64,000 bases of DNA. It comes from Aurantimonas sp. HBX-1 (GTDB taxonomy: Bacteria > Pseudomonadota > Alphaproteobacteria > Rhizobiales > Rhizobiaceae). How positions within the stretch are numbered: position 1 is the stretch's first letter; each line of letters starts with the position of its first letter. This document shows positions 62,934 through 64,000 of this stretch, in pieces. The notes under the pieces were generated by a model. That model was not told the DNA's origin, searched no databases, and saw only the letters and a list, made by a program, of their open reading frames with translations. A program made the translations under genes and the position numbers. The DNA lies in the NCBI RefSeq assembly GCF_021391535.1, contig NZ_CP090066.1, forward strand, positions 1,687,501 through 1,751,500, written 5' to 3'.

Positions 62934-63551
62934 ATGCTGGGCCTTCCGGCACTGTTCTTCTACGTCTTCGCGCTGATCGCGGTCGGTGCCGCCCTGATGG
63001 TCGTGTTCGCGCGCAATCCGGTGCACTCGGTGCTCTTCCTGATCCTCACCTTCGTCGCCGCGGCCGGGCTGTTCCTGCTCGTCGGGGCGGAGTTCCTGGC
63101 GCTGATCCTCATCGTCGTCTATGTCGGCGCCGTCGCGATCCTGTTCCTGTTCGTGGTGATGATGCTCGACCTCGATTTCGGGCGGATGAAGCAGGGCGCG
63201 CTGAAATATGCGCCGATCGGGGCGATCATCGGCATGGTGCTGCTCGCCGAGCTGATCATCGCGGTCACCGGCAACTACTACGACCCGCAGCTGTCCGCCG
63301 CCACGGCGATGCCGATGCTGCCGGTCGCCGCGATGTCGAACATCGAACAGCTCGGGAGCGTGCTCTACACGCGCTACATCCTGTTCTTCCAGCTCGCCGG
63401 ACTGATCCTCTTCGTCGCGATGATCGGGGCGATCGTCCTGACGCTGCGCCACAAGGAAGGGCTGAAGCGCCAGTCGATCCCGACGCAGGTCGCGCGCAAC
63501 CCGGCTACCGCCATCGAGATCCGCAAGGTCGAGAGCGGCAAGGGCATCTGA
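62934..63551 (+). CDS. nuoJ: NADH-quinone oxidoreductase subunit J
   Basis: 205-residue membrane subunit with five helices. The conserved third helix, which includes LIVVYVGAVAILFLFVVMML (about residues 60-80), is intact; its pi-bulge takes part in the redox-coupled transition. AAGGAG lies upstream of the ATG. It is 17 bases from nuoK. Confidence 0.96.
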   Translation: MLGLPALFFYVFALIAVGAALMVVFARNPVHSVLFLILTFVAAAGLFLLVGAEFLALILIVVYVGAVAILFLFVVMMLDLDFGRMKQGALKYAPIGAIIGMVLLAELIIAVTGNYYDPQLSAATAMPMLPVAAMSNIEQLGSVLYTRYILFFQLAGLILFVAMIGAIVLTLRHKEGLKRQSIPTQVARNPATAIEIRKVESGKGI

Positions 63552-63568
63552 GAGCGAAGGAATTGGCA

Positions 63569-63877
63569 ATGGAAGTCGGTCTCGGACACTACCTCACAGT
63601 CGGCGCGATCCTGTTCGTCACGGGCGTCTTCGGCATCTTCATGAACCGCAAGAACATCATCACGATCCTGATGTCGGTCGAGCTGATCCTGCTCGCCGTT
63701 AACATCAACTTCGTGGCGTTCTCGGCCTTCCTCAACGACCTCGTCGGGCAGGTCTTCGCGCTCTTCGTGCTGACCGTCGCGGCCGCCGAAGCGGCGATCG
63801 GCCTCGCCATCCTGGTGGTCTTCTTCCGTATCCGCGGCTCCATCGCCGTCGACGACGTCAACACGATGAAAGGCTGA
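63569..63877 (+). CDS. nuoK: NADH-quinone oxidoreductase subunit K
   Basis: 102-residue three-helix subunit, MrpC homologue. The membrane-buried glutamates are visible in MSVELILLAVNINFVAF and AAAEAAIGLAILV. The start at 63569 has GAAGGA upstream; an in-frame TTG six bases earlier is less likely. Confidence 0.96.
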   Translation: MEVGLGHYLTVGAILFVTGVFGIFMNRKNIITILMSVELILLAVNINFVAFSAFLNDLVGQVFALFVLTVAAAEAAIGLAILVVFFRIRGSIAVDDVNTMKG

Positions 63878-63883
63878 TCGAGC

Positions 63884-64000
63884 GTGTATCAGATCATCGT
63901 CCTGCTGCCGCTCGCCGGCTTCCTCGTCGCCGGCCTGTTCGGCAACGCCATCGGCGCCAAGGCCGCCGAGTACATCACCTCGGCCTTCCTGATCGTCGCT
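63884..64000 (+). CDS. nuoL: NADH-quinone oxidoreductase subunit L, N-terminal part
   Basis: The gene continues beyond the right edge. It starts with GTG at 63884, 6 bases after nuoK, and the 39 visible codons begin MYQIIVLLPLAGFLVAGLFG (GTG read as methionine) and continue with NAIGAKAAEYITSAFL, which matches the first helix and loop of NuoL, an antiporter-like proton-pumping subunit. Confidence 0.92.
   Translation, partial: MYQIIVLLPLAGFLVAGLFGNAIGAKAAEYITSAFLIVA

Overview
The window is a high-GC, gene-dense chromosomal segment of an alphaproteobacterium of the order Hyphomicrobiales (Rhizobiales); an Aurantimonadaceae-like lineage is my guess. The evidence is gene content and order: a PopZ-type DUF2497 protein next to valS and a tolC-like gene; exoR with xthA and erpA; dgt-argS-SPOR-nagZ followed by tatABC-serS-surE-pcm and an NlpD-like lipoprotein; a fused secDF; tig, clpP, clpX, lon and hupB in series; and an alphaproteobacterial nuo operon. 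Apart from one short AT-richer gap near 51 kb there is no phage, IS element, CRISPR array or rRNA.

Layout. 1-6180 (minus): the start of an unidentified gene, a glutaryl-CoA dehydrogenase and a full branched-chain-type ABC importer (livF, G, M, H and the binding protein). 6480-14402 (plus): PIMT-family methyltransferase, TolC-like protein, PopZ, ValS, FadL-type porin. 14651-18352: ilvD and exoR (plus), xthA and erpA (minus). 18459-31564 (plus): dgt, argS, SPOR protein, nagZ, an orphan ABC ATPase, tatABC, serS, surE, pcm, nlpD-like. 31628-38808: DUF815 ATPase (minus); yajC, secDF, an Mth938/NDUFAF3-like gene, an NDUFAF6-like gene and a DUF4153 membrane protein (plus). 38838-40851 (minus): trmFO, preceded by a tandem hairpin array and a DUF1127 gene. 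41242-50688 (plus): tRNA-Leu, tig, an MscS-type channel, clpP, clpX, lon, hupB. 50741-52439: a sparse stretch with tRNA-Val, tRNA-Asp and a DUF551-like gene. 52761 to the end (plus): nuoA, B, C, a GFA-family gene, nuoD, E, F, G, H, a 73-aa membrane protein, nuoI, J, K and the start of nuoL.

The most striking locus is 40330-40851. On the minus strand a 47-aa DUF1127 gene is followed by nine hairpins in three groups of three, each showing TCCTCCC or CCTCCTCCC (the complement of a Shine-Dalgarno sequence) in its loop. Stems of equivalent hairpins differ by compensatory changes while loops stay constant, so this is selected RNA structure. It matches the known pairing of DUF1127 proteins with CcsR / 'cuckoo' small RNAs.

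A second theme is respiratory complex I. The window holds most of the nuo operon with two extra genes (GFA family; 73-aa membrane protein) and an enlarged NuoE carrying a helix-hairpin-helix tail. Separately, next to yajC-secDF, it holds homologues of the mitochondrial complex I assembly factors NDUFAF3 and NDUFAF6, the latter lacking the aspartates of true phytoene synthases. A third oddity is that scpA-scpB, expected between nagZ and tatA, are replaced by an orphan ABC ATPase.
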